Part shown: positions 36,974 through 47,677 of the stretch, one piece after another | Position numbering within the stretch: position 1 is the stretch's first letter | How the letters are laid out: every line of letters begins with the position of its first letter | DNA from: Lateolabrax maculatus | Taxonomy: Eukaryota; Chordata; Actinopteri; Acropomatiformes; Lateolabracidae | Length of the DNA stretch: 64,000 nucleotides | Direction: 5' to 3' | Assembly: GCA_031216445.1 (NCBI GenBank) | Contig: CM062204.1 | Location: 17,396,001-17,460,000, forward strand | The notes under the pieces: generated by a model | What the model saw: the letters and a program-made list of their open reading frames with translations, nothing else | Told to the model about the DNA's origin: nothing | Database searches by the model: none | Translations under genes and position numbers: made by a program

Positions 36974-37138
36974 CTAGAGTAAACTGGTGAATGCCTTGCT
37001 CGCACTGAGGCAGGAACAAAGAAAGTTGAGAGTTTTGATTGCCACTTGAGTGCGATTCATGTCACAACTTAAAAAGCCGTAGGTGGCGCCATGCAGAGGA
37101 GTCCATCCCGATCTGTCCATCACTGTGCCGCCGGGCCA
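36974..37138 (-). pseudogene. Possible ankyrin-repeat fragment
   Basis: On the minus strand, 37123-37076 reads VMDRSGWTPLHGATYG, which fits the ankyrin consensus D--G-TPLH-A---G. An acceptor-like cggcacag sits directly upstream (to 37123). The frame is closed by stops on both sides, giving about 50 residues. After the first half-repeat the sequence (FLSCDMNRTQ and on) no longer follows the repeat. It could be a relic of a gene fragment or retrocopy, an exon with an unclear donor, or chance. No second repeat is visible. Confidence 0.3.
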
Positions 37139-37679
37139 GCGTCAAGCCAGCCAGAGGCAGGGACACCGATACGGGAAGTAAGAAGAGTTTCCTTCCCAAA
37201 TAAAAGAACAAAATGTGCCCCACCAAGCAGTAGTGCTTTAGCCCATAGCGTCTAGGCTAATTGTGCCATTGGAATTGATTACTAAGCCTTTTTGGACGTG
37301 CTTTGTAAGATAATTTGTTGTAGGACATCAGACAAAATGGAGACACGGTAACCAAAAAAAAAAAGATCCCACCCACAGGATCATCAGGCTACACACAGAA
37401 AGCAAGCCAATTTATTTCCACCCTTTTTTAATGTAACAACAAGCAAATTTCGGACTTTTTCTTTTCCACTTCTGTACACAGCCCTTTAATTATACGTGAC
37501 TGTATTTTTAAAAATATGCATTTCATTAAACCATTAATTGTGCAGTCCTCTGATTGTAAAGTAAAGTAAAGTCCCTCTCAGGGAAAATCTGTGATTTGGG
37601 GTTTTACAAATAAACAGTACACGATTTGACACTGTGACATTCAATTAAAAAAAAAAAAATCGCTTTACTTTGTCCCTCG
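37139..37679. other. AT-rich flank just upstream of the mgat5b CpG region
   Basis: No coding signal. It carries short A runs (37356 region, 37647-37659) and sits between the ankyrin-like fragment and the CpG-rich promoter. Confidence 0.4.
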
Positions 37680-37746
37680 CCACCACGTCATCCGCGGGGC
37701 TCTTATTCTGAAAGGAGCAGGCGGACGTGTCCCCGTGTCCCCGGGC

Positions 37747-37775
37747 TGACTCGCTCCTGACTCGCTCCTGACTCG
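37747..37775 (+). repeat. 11-bp tandem repeat in the mgat5b promoter region
   Basis: tgactcgctcc occurs twice in a row (37747 and 37758) and then partially (tgactcgc from 37769). Each unit contains a TGACTC core that resembles but does not match an AP-1 site. Confidence 0.85.
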
Positions 37776-37968
37776 CCACAGTCGCGCTGGCTTCTCCGCG
37801 AAGTTACACCTGCCCACCGAGAGCTCGCCGTGAAACCCTCCGCGGAGACAGCGCAGACTTTCAGCCGGCGGACACTTTTAAACCACACGCTCCCACGACA
37901 AACAACGCCATTTTTTTTTTTTTTTTTCGGTTTGTGTTTTTTTTTTTTGTATACAACTCACATCGGAT

Positions 37969-38049
37969 ATGACTCCAACGGGCGACGCGACCTGCGGCGA
38001 CTTCGGCTCAGACTCCGAGTGTTTGCCTGACGACGGAATAACGCTTTGA
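37969..38049 (+). other. Upstream ORF 1 in mgat5b leader region
   Basis: ATG to TGA, 26 codons, encoding an acidic peptide. It counts as a uORF only if transcription starts upstream of 37969. Confidence 0.5.
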
Positions 38050-38089
38050 GAGGACATTTTTCTCGCTCGCCGGAGAGGAGACCTGCTGA

Positions 38090-38155
38090 ATGAAAGTTTG
38101 CGCCGTTTCTCCCGGAGGGTTAGAGCAGCGCCCCCGGGCGCCGTGCCCCGTTTGA
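38090..38155 (+). other. Upstream ORF 2 in mgat5b leader
   Basis: ATG to TGA, 21 codons, starting MKVCAVSPGG. It lies between uORF 1 and uORF 3 and does not overlap the main coding frame. Confidence 0.55.
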
Positions 38156-38200
38156 ACACAGCCGAGTTGACTGCCGCCGCTGGACCGGACGCGGGGAGAA

Positions 38201-38272
38201 ATGCTCGGTCACCTCGAGGTCCAGGTCGGGAGCTCAGCCGCGATGTCAGGGGTCGCTCGTTTTGGGAAATGA
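38201..38272 (+). other. Upstream ORF 3, stop codon overlapping the mgat5b start
   Basis: It runs from ATG at 38201 through 23 codons to TGA at 38270-38272. The mgat5b start is ATG at 38269-38271, so stop and start share the sequence ATGA. An in-frame second ATG lies at 38243. This layout can force initiation on the main frame by reinitiation or leaky scanning. Confidence 0.6.
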
Positions 38273-38336
38273 TTGCTGGCAGCACCGACGGTAAAATAAT
38301 GGTCAGAAGATGTCTAGTGACGTTCAAACCGTTCAG
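38269..38336 (+). CDS. mgat5b: mgat5b coding exon 1 (GnT-Vb/GnT-IX N-terminus)
   Basis: MGAT5B is a Golgi type II membrane glycosyltransferase. It transfers GlcNAc from UDP-GlcNAc in beta-1,6 linkage to mannose of N-glycans and of O-mannosyl glycans, mainly in brain. This exon encodes 22 residues plus two bases of codon 23: the cytoplasmic tail, with MIAGSTDGKIM then VRRCLVTFKPF. It matches the mammalian MGAT5B start as I remember it (DGKIMVRRCLVT, then a PFR end) and has the same length, which fixes ATG 38269 as the start. The donor is gtaaga at 38337. G at -3 gives a moderate initiation context. The frame stays open upstream for at least 57 codons but has no ATG there. MGAT5 itself differs in its N-terminus, so the B paralogue is favoured. 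Confidence 0.93.
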
Positions 38337-41300
38337 GTAAGAGACAAAGAGCCGACGATGTTATCCTGCGCCCCGTTTCCCTTTCGCCTCGTGTATCTTT
38401 GGTTGTTTAGCATTGATTAAAATGTGTTTTTTTTTTGTTTGTTTTGTTTTTACTGCCTACATGCGCATTTTCTCATTCGGATGCCCCGCAACTCGAAACG
38501 CGTGGCTCCAATTGAGTTGTAAAGCCCCGAGAAAAACGCACTGTGTGCATTACGTGGAGCCCAGGTGTGTGAACGCATCACCGCTCACCTGGGCACTCGC
38601 GTGTGTGCGCGCACCAACACGCGCCAGATGCTTCTCCAGCAGATGAATTAGATTCAGATCCACACGGATAGAGGGATGATCAGTCAGGAGCGAGCCATGG
38701 TGAAGAAGCCTGCACTACCAGTCAGCCGAGCTCTAACTTAGTAAATGCCTGGGTGGCTCCGTTATCGCTGTGCGGCTGGGCTTTGTTTGCGAAGGTGTGA
38801 CACGTTCAACACTTGATACTTTGCAGTGCATTGAGCCTGCCGTACCGACTTGTTTTAATTTCATTGTTTTTTTTCCTGATGTTGTAAGTTTAGAATAATG
38901 GCAAGCTTTTAAATCTTTAAACTGATTCCTCTGTTTCCCTTTTTTTCTTCATTCTGGGAGTTCAGTGGTACAAAAGCTAGAGGATCTCCTCCAGGGGATA
39001 CTACCATTCACCCCTTTCCCACTTCCAAACCTGCTAATTCTGTTGGATTTTCCAGACAATTTGTCTTGTGGACTGGAGCAATGATGCAGCAGCTGTAACC
39101 TCTGTTTAAAAAAAAAAAGAAAAGAAGAATGGGGTCTCTGTGATTCATGCTGCACTAAACTACTCCACGTGCTTTCTACTCAGCATATAAATCTTTTCAC
39201 ATCACAAATCAATTATTCAACCACACTCAATTAAGCAGCTTTCTGATGAAGTCAGTGACAGATTACCAGGCAATAAAGATGTCCTCATTTTAAGGCAGCA
39301 GGAATAATATTTGACACGTCTGAGCTAAAGCAAAATAGTGTTAAATACCAAAAGATGCTGCTTGTGGTACTGTCGTTAAAAATTAAAAATCAACATAGTC
39401 TTTGAATGTCTGTGTATGAACGCCATGAGGTCTGAATCGTTTCCAGAATTTAAGCAAGTTCAGGCGCCAGGAAAAGTTTCTTGGAAAAACACTGCAACTA
39501 ACATTTACACCATGGTTCCTCCACGCCTGGCAGAACTCCTCTCGCTTCAAAATCACTTACCTAGAGGCAAAATCTGATAAGTGTATATGTGTGAGGAAGC
39601 CAATTAGCTGATAGCAGATCTCTCCTTCTGATCCAATTATAGGGAGCAGAGCATTTACTTTAAGCCTGTTAATTAAAGACTCGTCAGGCAGGACTGGGGC
39701 CTAATCCTCTCATATCACCCACCTAACGCCACTTTGGAAAAACGGCTAAATGATAAGAGAGGAAACGATCGCCCGAGGACAGCATCAGGCCAGCTCCTGC
39801 ACACCCGCATGAGCTGAATATTTTTATAATTTTTTTTTTCTTCCCGTCAATCTGTGTGTTGCTTACAAGCAGTGCAGCCTTTCCCCCTGTCCTGCACGCA
39901 CGCACACACACACACAAACACAAACAAACACAAACAGGATTAATAACCCTTAGATCACAGAGACAAGACCAGATAAAGTGGATTAGAAAAAACAATAGTA
40001 AACTGTAAAATCAGCCAATTTTGCTTCATGTCCTCTGTGCAACCCCTTTATCTTTTCAAACCTGTCATTGGGCCTCCTCATTTTCCCTTACTGTAACAGA
40101 ACAAAGCCCTCAGGATGAGGTCGGAAGTCAGTGACGCAGATTTTCAGCTTCCACCTACTTAGCTTGCTGACCAGATGGTGTATACAGTAATAATCCATGC
40201 AGGTATAAGTATCTCTGGATCATGGTGTCATATTCATGACAAATAATCCCCTGATCGTAATGATTGTATGGGATTGGATTCACATCAGTTAATGTATTGC
40301 TGCTCTGTGGTCCTCTGACAATGATTGAGCTATTCTAATTAATTCAGCAATATGCCTGGAACAGATGGGGGTAATATTTTATTATTTTATAATATTACAG
40401 TATCCTGGGAGAGACTGAGAGGTAAATGAGAAACCATGGTAAATGAGCATGTGTCAGCAGCCTAGTTGCTGGGACTTTGATGTAAATACAGTATGATTAT
40501 AATTTCCCCATGTTTTCAGTGTTAATCAATAAAGAAATGCTGCAACCAGGAGCGGCCGTTGACATGCTGACACTTTGCTTTTAAGCTTCTTGCTCTAATC
40601 CTGCTGATCACAGTGATCATCACATTAAAGTGTTGTCTAATAATCTGTTTCCACCACCAGCCAATTAAGTTGATAATCAGAATTGGGAAGTCTATTTCAA
40701 CATGTATTCATACACAAATTACAGTTTGTCTTGTTACAAGTGTAATCAGTATGGTAATTCATTAGATCCAACTCCAGCTCCAAAATGTAATCTGATCACT
40801 TTGCTTACAAAATGTACTGTGTGGAAAATTAAGATAAATTACTAATTTAACTGTATACACGTTTTTCTTTTTGGAGTGATCAGAGAGCTGTAATTATGTT
40901 TGATGCAATCCATTAGATAAGAGACGTGATGAGGATTATTCACTGTAAATATGTTCTTGTGTTGTACAAGAGTAAAAAGTTTCCTCTCGAAGAGCCACAT
41001 CCCACTGTCTTTCCTTGAAGCCAGTGCATTGAGAATCAGGACAAGACGCGTTGACTCGGTCTTGGAATATAGTCACCCTGGGAGCTTGCCAAACCACCAC
41101 GCTCTATACTTAACAGATTATTCAACATCATCTTGATCCCTTTGGGTCAATCGGATCAATTCAGCGAATGCTCTTTTAAGTGGCCATTCTTCCTTACAGT
41201 TGAAAGGAACTCCATTTCTTACGGCCTCATCAATATTAAGAGGTTTTGTTCAGAATTTTGCGTGACTGGAGCTACATACTGTGCCATTCCAGGAAGTGCT

Positions 41301-42281
41301 GTCAGATTTCACAGTGGGCCGTGCATCCAAGCAAACAGCTCTTGCCTGGCTTTGAAGAGAAAGCAATTTTTATGAATAATTAATTAATTTGTTATGTCAA
41401 GATTTAGCTTTCCAATCTCTGGTGCGGATGTTAAAAGTTTAAAGGTTTATCTGTGCAAGGTTGGTTTTAAATTATGAAGTGAATTGTGATAATTATATTA
41501 CAGAAACTCCTGTATTTAATGACATTACCATTAGATGTAGTTGCTCATATGCTGGATATGATTTGTAACTGCTTTTTTGTTATAGGAGCTCTTTGTAAAA
41601 TTACAAGCCATTTACTCAAACAAATGTACATGATGGGACATTGGGAAAAATGGCTTCAGCTGTCAAAATATGTAGTTTAAGTACTGGAGAGTTCATTTTC
41701 AAATAAATCCGCTTTTGTACTGCTTATACAAAATCTTCCAAGAAATATCTCTTGTGGGGAGAGCTGCAAGCCTTTTTAAAGTGGGACTTGACTTGTTAGT
41801 CATGGAGGCTGACTGATATTTTGTCCAGCGGACGAGAATCACTGACAGCTTCGACTCCCTGGTTCCCCAAAGAGTCTTGGCATCATAAGATAACCTTTGA
41901 TCCATATACACTGACGACTGTAGCTTAACTAGGGCAGGACTTACACAGATACAAAAGACCTGAATTTCAACTCTTATAAGTCAAACATCTGATTCTCTCA
42001 TGGCTGTCTAACAAGAGAGAACCCACAAAGAGTCTAATTTTATTACCCCTTCTGAGCTACGGTAGCGTTTCGAATATGAAATCTGTGCGATAAAGCGGGA
42101 TAAAGCAGAAGGTTAAGTTGTAAAAGCTCAGATCTGCTTTGCAGATCGAAGCCAAGATCCTGATGGATTTTATATTATCAGCACCTGTGACCAGTTCAAA
42201 AGATAGGTTCACATTTTGGTTGTTGGCTTAAATTATTCCTCCTGTCCATACTGGCCATGAAGATACCCACTTGATTGGCTT

Positions 42282-42764
42282 AAGGACTGTCCACACCAAG
42301 AACAATAACTTTAAATATATCGTTCTAACTCAAGAGGCGAACGATATCGTTTGGATCACTTTCAGAGTGATTTGATGAATGATAGAAACACTGACAGCCA
42401 ATTTAAAATACATCCGAATTTACAAGGTGTCTGTTCCCATCAACTTATTAAATGCTTATATACCGTACTATTTTGCTGCTAATTACACATAAAAAAAAAA
42501 CTTAATTTTACCTGAGACATACTGCCAAACTGGGGTCTCTGAAGTTGGTTTGGTCCTTTCTGAGCAGTGTACGGCAGAAACGGGTAATAAATATCCATTT
42601 CATCCATCAATATCCACTTTTTTTTTTTTGGCGACACAGCTGGAGTGCGCAACACGTGCTGGACGCCGCTGTTTGCCAAACTTTATCGTTCTCAGTGTGG
42701 ATGTTCATAACGTTATCGTTATGGTTATCTTTATAGTTATGGTTCCTGGTGTGGACGGCCCTTT
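42282..42764. mobile_element. Non-autonomous DNA transposon with terminal inverted repeats (in mgat5b intron 1)
   Basis: The left end aaggactgtccacaccaaga, with aacaataactttaaa after it, mirrors the right end, whose reverse complement is aaagggccgtccacaccagg followed by aaccataactataaa. The inverted ends are about 35 bp and imperfect, and the element is about 483 bp long. There is no transposase. I recognise the gtccacacca-gaac-ataac ends as a recurrent teleost repeat, possibly hAT-related, but no target duplication could be fixed. The internal open frames at 42479-42918 are chance. Confidence 0.7.
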
Positions 42765-43384
42765 ACTCACATCAGCTTTAGTTAAACAGACTGTGGAATT
42801 CGGCCTCAGTCACTTACATTACTATTGCATTAGAAAAGGAAACTCTTCAGGGTCAGTATGGGCAGGAGAAACTACTGCAGCAACAGATAACTCTTTTAAT
42901 GTGTATATAGGCAGGTGAGTATTCACAAACCTAAAGAACTGGCCTTTGAATGTAGATACAGTAACTCACACAGTGACTACTGTATTGAATATCCCCTTGT
43001 TTTTGACCGAATTTTGTGTGGTTCAGACAGGCGTCCATGAATGAGTCCAGTTTGTGCGCTCAGAGACTTTAGTTGGTATTTAAGCAATCTTTACACTCTT
43101 ATTCTCACCTTAAATGCCTGAATGTTGTAGTTGTCTTCTATCCTATTCTTGCTTTTTCTGCCCTTCCCCTGTGCGTGCCTCTGACATTACATAAATAATT
43201 GCATCAAGTTTGCCTGCACTTAGGGACAAACTGCTCTCCCTTATTTTGGCAGTTGCCCTAGATGTATGCCAACCGATAACATCATAACACTAAAATGTTT
43301 TAAGTGCCCTTTGGCTTCAAGTTTCTACTTTTCTACGTGTGATCATTGCTCTATTTATGCTCTGCCTTCTGGAAGTGCTGCCTG

Positions 43385-43758
43385 CTGATTCTTGACTGTC
43401 TCTTCATTTCTCTTCTGCTCTGCTCTACATTTCCCCTCATCCTCTCACCTTTGCATCTCAATTTTCCCTCTCGCTTTTTCCCCCCGCTGCCGATTACTCT
43501 GTCCTGCAAACCTGTCTTCCATGATTGTCGGGCTGTTCATCTGCCTACATTCTCCCTTTTGCTTTTCAAGCCTCTCACTCTTCATCCACTCCTTTTTCTG
43601 CTTTCAGATATCTCACTATCCACCCTTCTCTCTATCCTCATCTTAATATATTCCAACTGCTCACCCAAAACATCTATTTACCTGCCCTTCCCTATAAATA
43701 TGTCTATCTGTCTCAACTCCCTTTTCATCTATTCCCTCTCTCCTCCCCCTGTGTTGCA
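43385..43758 (+). other. Long pyrimidine-rich tract before mgat5b exon 2
   Basis: About 370 bp of strongly C/T-biased sense strand runs into the exon 2 acceptor. It includes at least one competing acceptor-like site (tttctgctttcag ending at 43607). If used, that site would add 152 nt and shift the frame, so it is probably unused or non-productive. Confidence 0.6.
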
Positions 43759-43759
43759 G

Positions 43760-43872
43760 GATATTCGTGGTGGGAATAGGCTTCTTCAGCCTGTGCTTTC
43801 TAATGACCTCTCTGGGGGGGCAATTCTCAGCCAAGAGACTGGGGGACTCCCCCTTCACCATCCGCACAGAAG
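43760..43872 (+). CDS. mgat5b: mgat5b coding exon 2 (signal anchor and start of stem)
   Basis: The acceptor is tgttgcag, and the first base completes Arg23. The exon then encodes residues 24-60. A hydrophobic stretch, IFVVGIGFFSLCFLMTSL (about residues 24-41), is the type II Golgi signal anchor. GGQFSAKRLGDSPFTIRTE follows and begins the lumenal stem. This agrees with human MGAT5B almost residue for residue, with conservative changes (for example Ser for Thr in the anchor, Lys for Arg in the stem). It ends after one base of codon 61 (phase 1), with donor gtactg at 43873. Exons 1 and 2 total 181 nt, as expected. The rest of the stem and the catalytic domain lie beyond 64000. A UG repeat starts about 30 nt into the following intron. 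Confidence 0.95.
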
Positions 43873-43887
43873 GTACTGACATGTGCC

Positions 43888-43895
43888 GTGTGTTT

Positions 43896-43942
<47 letters not shown>
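43888..43942 (+). repeat. (TG)n microsatellite next to the mgat5b exon 2 donor
   Basis: Pure (TG)20 from 43903 to 43942, preceded by degenerate TG. In the transcript this is a UG repeat starting 16-31 nt after the splice donor. Confidence 0.97.
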
Positions 43943-43943
<1 letters not shown>

Positions 43944-44946
43944 ACGTCTGTGCGTTTGTGCATAAACAGTTCCTTTACTGAGTTGAAATGCTGTAATGTC
44001 ACTGCAGATTGCTGTGCTATAACTCTCCAGGGTCCTGCTGGCGCTTCACTGCCATGTGCCACTTTGTCAAAGCTGCACTACCTGTCACTGGAAACAAAAA
44101 ATGGCCTGGAATATTGGGATGAGGCAAAGAAATCATAAACTGAATGCAGATTTCATTACAGAACTTGTATGACTTCATTCATTCATTCACATAACCTTAA
44201 GCAGAAAAGCTGCTTTTTCTATAGTTGCAGTCAAGTGGTGAGAGATAAATCAACATGCTTGTAAAAGAATATTGATATGGTGAGAGGGACATGAGGTAGA
44301 GAGGCCAGGTGGTAGATTGGAAGTTATTGGTCTGATCCCCAGCAGTGACAGCAGGGTGGGTGGGTAATATTATATCTGGGACTACTTTCAAGGATTCTGC
44401 TCTGATGGCAGTTATGGTCTCTCTTTGACACTAACAGTATAAACTGGAGCTGTGTGTGTGAGACGTAGAAAAAACATGTGAATATATACGTTTGGAGAAA
44501 TGTTGTTTACTCAGATGACAGTACTTTTACCCTAAAAACTATGCATAATTTACAACAGACTTAATCTTCTTAATGCTGATAGACTGACAGCGCTCCTGTT
44601 TTTCTTTGATGACTTTAGAGGAACAGTAAGCAGTCCAGCCTAAAATGCAATTTACAGCTTCCCTGAGCCCTCTCACTCGCCATCTTACGGAAGTCCATTA
44701 AAGCAAGCCTATATAACTTATGCTGTAACCACAAGTGGATTTTATGGTACGATGACTCATTGAATTTCCCTACATTTCCTGAGATTGTCTTGAGTCAACA
44801 GTGGTTGACTTAGATACAGAAGACTAACATTAGCCACTGGCAAGCACATAACAAATTTTCACAACAAAGCCAAGACCATTTATATATATAAATGAGTTTA
44901 TTGGAATGACAGGGAGCGTCGTGAATGGTTGAATGAGGGACGGCTG

Positions 44947-44959
44947 GGGGGGGGGGGGG
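44947..44959. repeat. (G)n homopolymer run
   Basis: About 13 G residues following cggct, a likely polymorphic and hard-to-sequence spot. Confidence 0.9.
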
Positions 44960-46119
44960 ATGACCTAGGACAGGACCTAGGAAATGAGACTCAGGGTGAG
45001 GGCATGTTTCAAGGAGCTTCGGCTTCATCATTCCTTTGTGGTTCCTGTACTGAGAGAGAAGGCAGAACAGGGAGTAGGGGAACTGGTTGTGAGAACTGAG
45101 ACAAATGGCAGAGAAAAAGGGTTAGACACGCCTACAGTATATTGGTAGGTGCAGGAAAATGAATCAGGTTCAGGCATAGTCTTGTTCTTGAATTTAAGTT
45201 ATAATAACTTCATATAGCATTAAACAGTCATCATAGTTTAAGATCCCACAGTAATGTTAAGATACTTCTCTGCGTGTTAATTCATCCATAGACAAATACT
45301 GTAAATATGACCCTAGAAACCATGATTTTCATATCACTTTACGCTGCACATTGGTTGCTGTATTTGTGCTGCACGGACACTGAAGCCAGTGTCCAGCAAA
45401 GCCATATCTCACCAGTGAAATGTCATTAACACATCGGCCAGCCGGCGATATCACATGACCTGGAGTTAAGGCTGACTGCCAGTGGCAAGGCAGGAAAAAA
45501 AAAAAAGAGGGCCATTGTAATCCCCTGCTGTACAAGGTGCGAAGATTGAAAGTCAGAGGTCATTTTGTGGAGGTCAGCCACTTCTCTCTACCGCTAGAGT
45601 TAAAATGTGAAATCCTGTGTTCTGAAGGCGCTTCCACATGTGTGTGGGCACAACAGTAGTTAAAGCATGCCATGTGTCAGTTTACGTAGGTGTGAGAGCA
45701 ACTGAAAGACAGAGAGAGTGCTACTTTAAATGTGAATCAGTCAGGTTTTGGTGTGTGTGAGTATGTGGTTTGTGCTGTAATCTCTCAGAGAGAAAGATGA
45801 ACCAGTGAAAATGGAAAGAGAAAATAGCAAACTTAACTGAATGGATGGATGCAGAAGCATATTAAAAATCAGGCGCAGTGTGTTTGCGAGCAAGATAATG
45901 AGGCAGAGGGAGGGGGGTCATTTGGGATTACTGTGTTTGTGATAAATTGAGATTACTGCGTTTGTGTGATAAATTAGGATTAATGTGTATGTGTCAGTGT
46001 TTCTTAGTAAAATGAAGTTGATTAATCAACTTCTCATGCACTGCAGCCTGAGAAGACATCTGGAGCAAGCTCATTAAAAACTGTATAGTGTCCAACTGTG
46101 CTTCCCCATAGGAGTTTAC

Positions 46120-46140
46120 TTTGTGTGTGTGTGTGTGTCT
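46120..46140. repeat. (TG)n microsatellite
   Basis: Short GT run; a further TG-rich patch lies at 46345-46380. Confidence 0.85.
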
Positions 46141-46540
46141 CTAGATGTATTTGTGTGTATCCCTTTATGTACGTAAATACCTTTGGGCTTGTCTATGTAC
46201 AACAGATGCCTGTATCTCTATCATCTACAGTATGGGTTAGTACATTTGTTTGTGTGTATGCCCCACTGTTTCACCCTCTTTTGTCCCTTTATGCATGTCT
46301 CCGTGGTCTACTACCTCACACTGTTTTTGCTGCTTCCTCCCTTTGAGTGTGTACGTGTGTGTGTTTATGTGTGTTTGTGATGAGCTGGCAGGAAATTGGC
46401 TGTTAAATGGGGCGACAGCAGCAATGTGGGACAAGATTGAGACCAGAGAGACTGAGAGACCAATCCATCTGCTCTCTGCAAATCAGCCCCGCAAAACAAC
46501 TGGCCCTTTCATTAAACCTCCAACCACCACCTGCAGAGCA

Positions 46541-46635
46541 GCACGCACACACTCTCTCACACCCACACACCCACACACCCACACACCCACACGCACACAC
46601 ACCCACACACACACACCCACACACACACACACACA
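46541..46635. repeat. (CA)n/(CACACC)n compound repeat
   Basis: CA array with regular CCC interruptions giving units such as ccacacac, then purer CA to the right. Confidence 0.95.
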
Positions 46636-47654
46636 AATACATTTTCTCAAAATGTTCAGTTTCTGGTCTTTTCAAGCAAACCAGCAACGCAGAGCTACTT
46701 TATTCTGTGGTGACTTTATTTGTGGTAATTTTATTTGCCCTTAAGGCATTTCACTTTGCTAATAACATGGATTGTTAAATATTTTTCCAGAGGCAGAATT
46801 AGACTTTATCATAACCACATTGGTGACCATTTGACAGGTGCCAGGAAATTTTGGCTTTCTGGTTAGACAGCTGCTAGGGCCGATGAATTGTTTTTATGTT
46901 GGAATTATATTTAAAAGAGTGCCAATTTTCAATCTCAAGATACACAACTTTAATTACAATTTATGTAATTAACACAGTGTCTTAACAAGCTATAGCAGGT
47001 AAAAGTTTAAGCTGATTGGTGATTTCATCAATTCTATAATAACAGCTGCTGCTGGTAAAGTAGCTGGAGAAAGTTAATGTTGGTTCTGTCAGTTTGGGAA
47101 ACAACTAATTCTTGGCTGTTTACGCATCTCTCTCCCTGCACGCCCGTGTCGGTAAAGACTTGGCCAAAGATGGGTTTTGCGCAAGCAAAAAAAACACACT
47201 ATCTGTTTCTGAAAGACCAACAGCGGCAGGGTTTCTCTCCAAAAAATATGTAGGTGATGGTCTCATGTTAACTTCAGAGCAGTAACTAGCAGGTAGTTCG
47301 ACAGTTGTTGAGTGCAAATGAAAAGTGTTGAATTTACAGCATTTCATATCATTGTTTTAAGCTCATCACCTTAAAAGATCTGAATTTCAAAATTCTCCAA
47401 GACTCGGTGCTGTGAAACAGTCTGTCCTGTCAGTCTAATGTCATCGTTTACTGAAGCAGCTACAGTGCAGAGCTGTCAGCAGTAGCATTAGATGTCACCA
47501 GTCTGATATCAAATACTGAGTGATCATTGTGATCAACTAAAGGCCATTTTTGACCACAAATACAGGCCCGTAGTTAAATTCATAGAGAACTCAAAGAACA
47601 ATCTCAATTACATGATTTACTAGAATTGTTCAGCCCCACAAGCAATTCTCTTAT

Positions 47655-47677
47655 TTTAGCATTGGTCCAATGCTAAA
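47655..47677. other. Perfect 11-bp dyad
   Basis: tttagcattgg and ccaatgctaaa are exact reverse complements separated by a single T. It could be a protein-binding dyad or simply chance in AT-rich DNA. Confidence 0.6.

Larger units (their letters stand above)
37680..38640 (+). promoter_or_regulatory. mgat5b: CpG-rich promoter and 5' leader of mgat5b
   Basis: GC and CpG content rise sharply at about 37680 and stay high through coding exon 1 into the first 300 bp of intron 1, unlike the flanks. This is the usual look of a vertebrate CpG-island promoter. No clear TATA box is visible. An acgtca CRE-type half site lies near 37685. An 11-bp unit (tgactcgctcc) is repeated about 2.5 times at 37747-37775. 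Two T runs (37911-37927 and 37937-37948) interrupt the region. The transcription start cannot be fixed from sequence, so the leader length is unknown. Confidence 0.75.
38337..43759 (+). other. mgat5b: mgat5b intron 1
   Basis: A 5.4-kb phase-2 intron bounded by gtaaga and tgttgcag. The first 300 bp are still CpG-rich. It contains an inverted-repeat transposon (42282-42764) and a pyrimidine-rich 3' portion from about 43385. AT-rich stretches with homeodomain-type cores occur at 39600-39710 (gatccaattatag, cctgttaattaaag) and 40330-40700 (ctaattaattcagc, gccaattaagttg). First introns often hold enhancers, but this is only a suggestion. No further exon is seen. Confidence 0.85.

Noticed and set aside
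37878..38327. 149-codon minus-strand open frame across mgat5b exon 1
   Set aside because: It is the antisense shadow of GC-rich leader and exon sequence, includes translated homopolymers, and matches no family.
43346..43879. 177-codon plus-strand frame across exon 2
   Set aside because: It runs through the intron's pyrimidine tract and reads exon 2 in the wrong frame. The correct frame is fixed by the MGAT5B match and by intron phase.
44280..44400. Possible tRNA-derived SINE (ggtctgatccccag B-box-like word)
   Set aside because: No matching A box at the right spacing, no tail and no foldable tRNA-like head.
46541..46635. Regular ccacacac units resembling a CRISPR-like array
   Set aside because: Simple compound microsatellite. 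No spacers, and the DNA is vertebrate.
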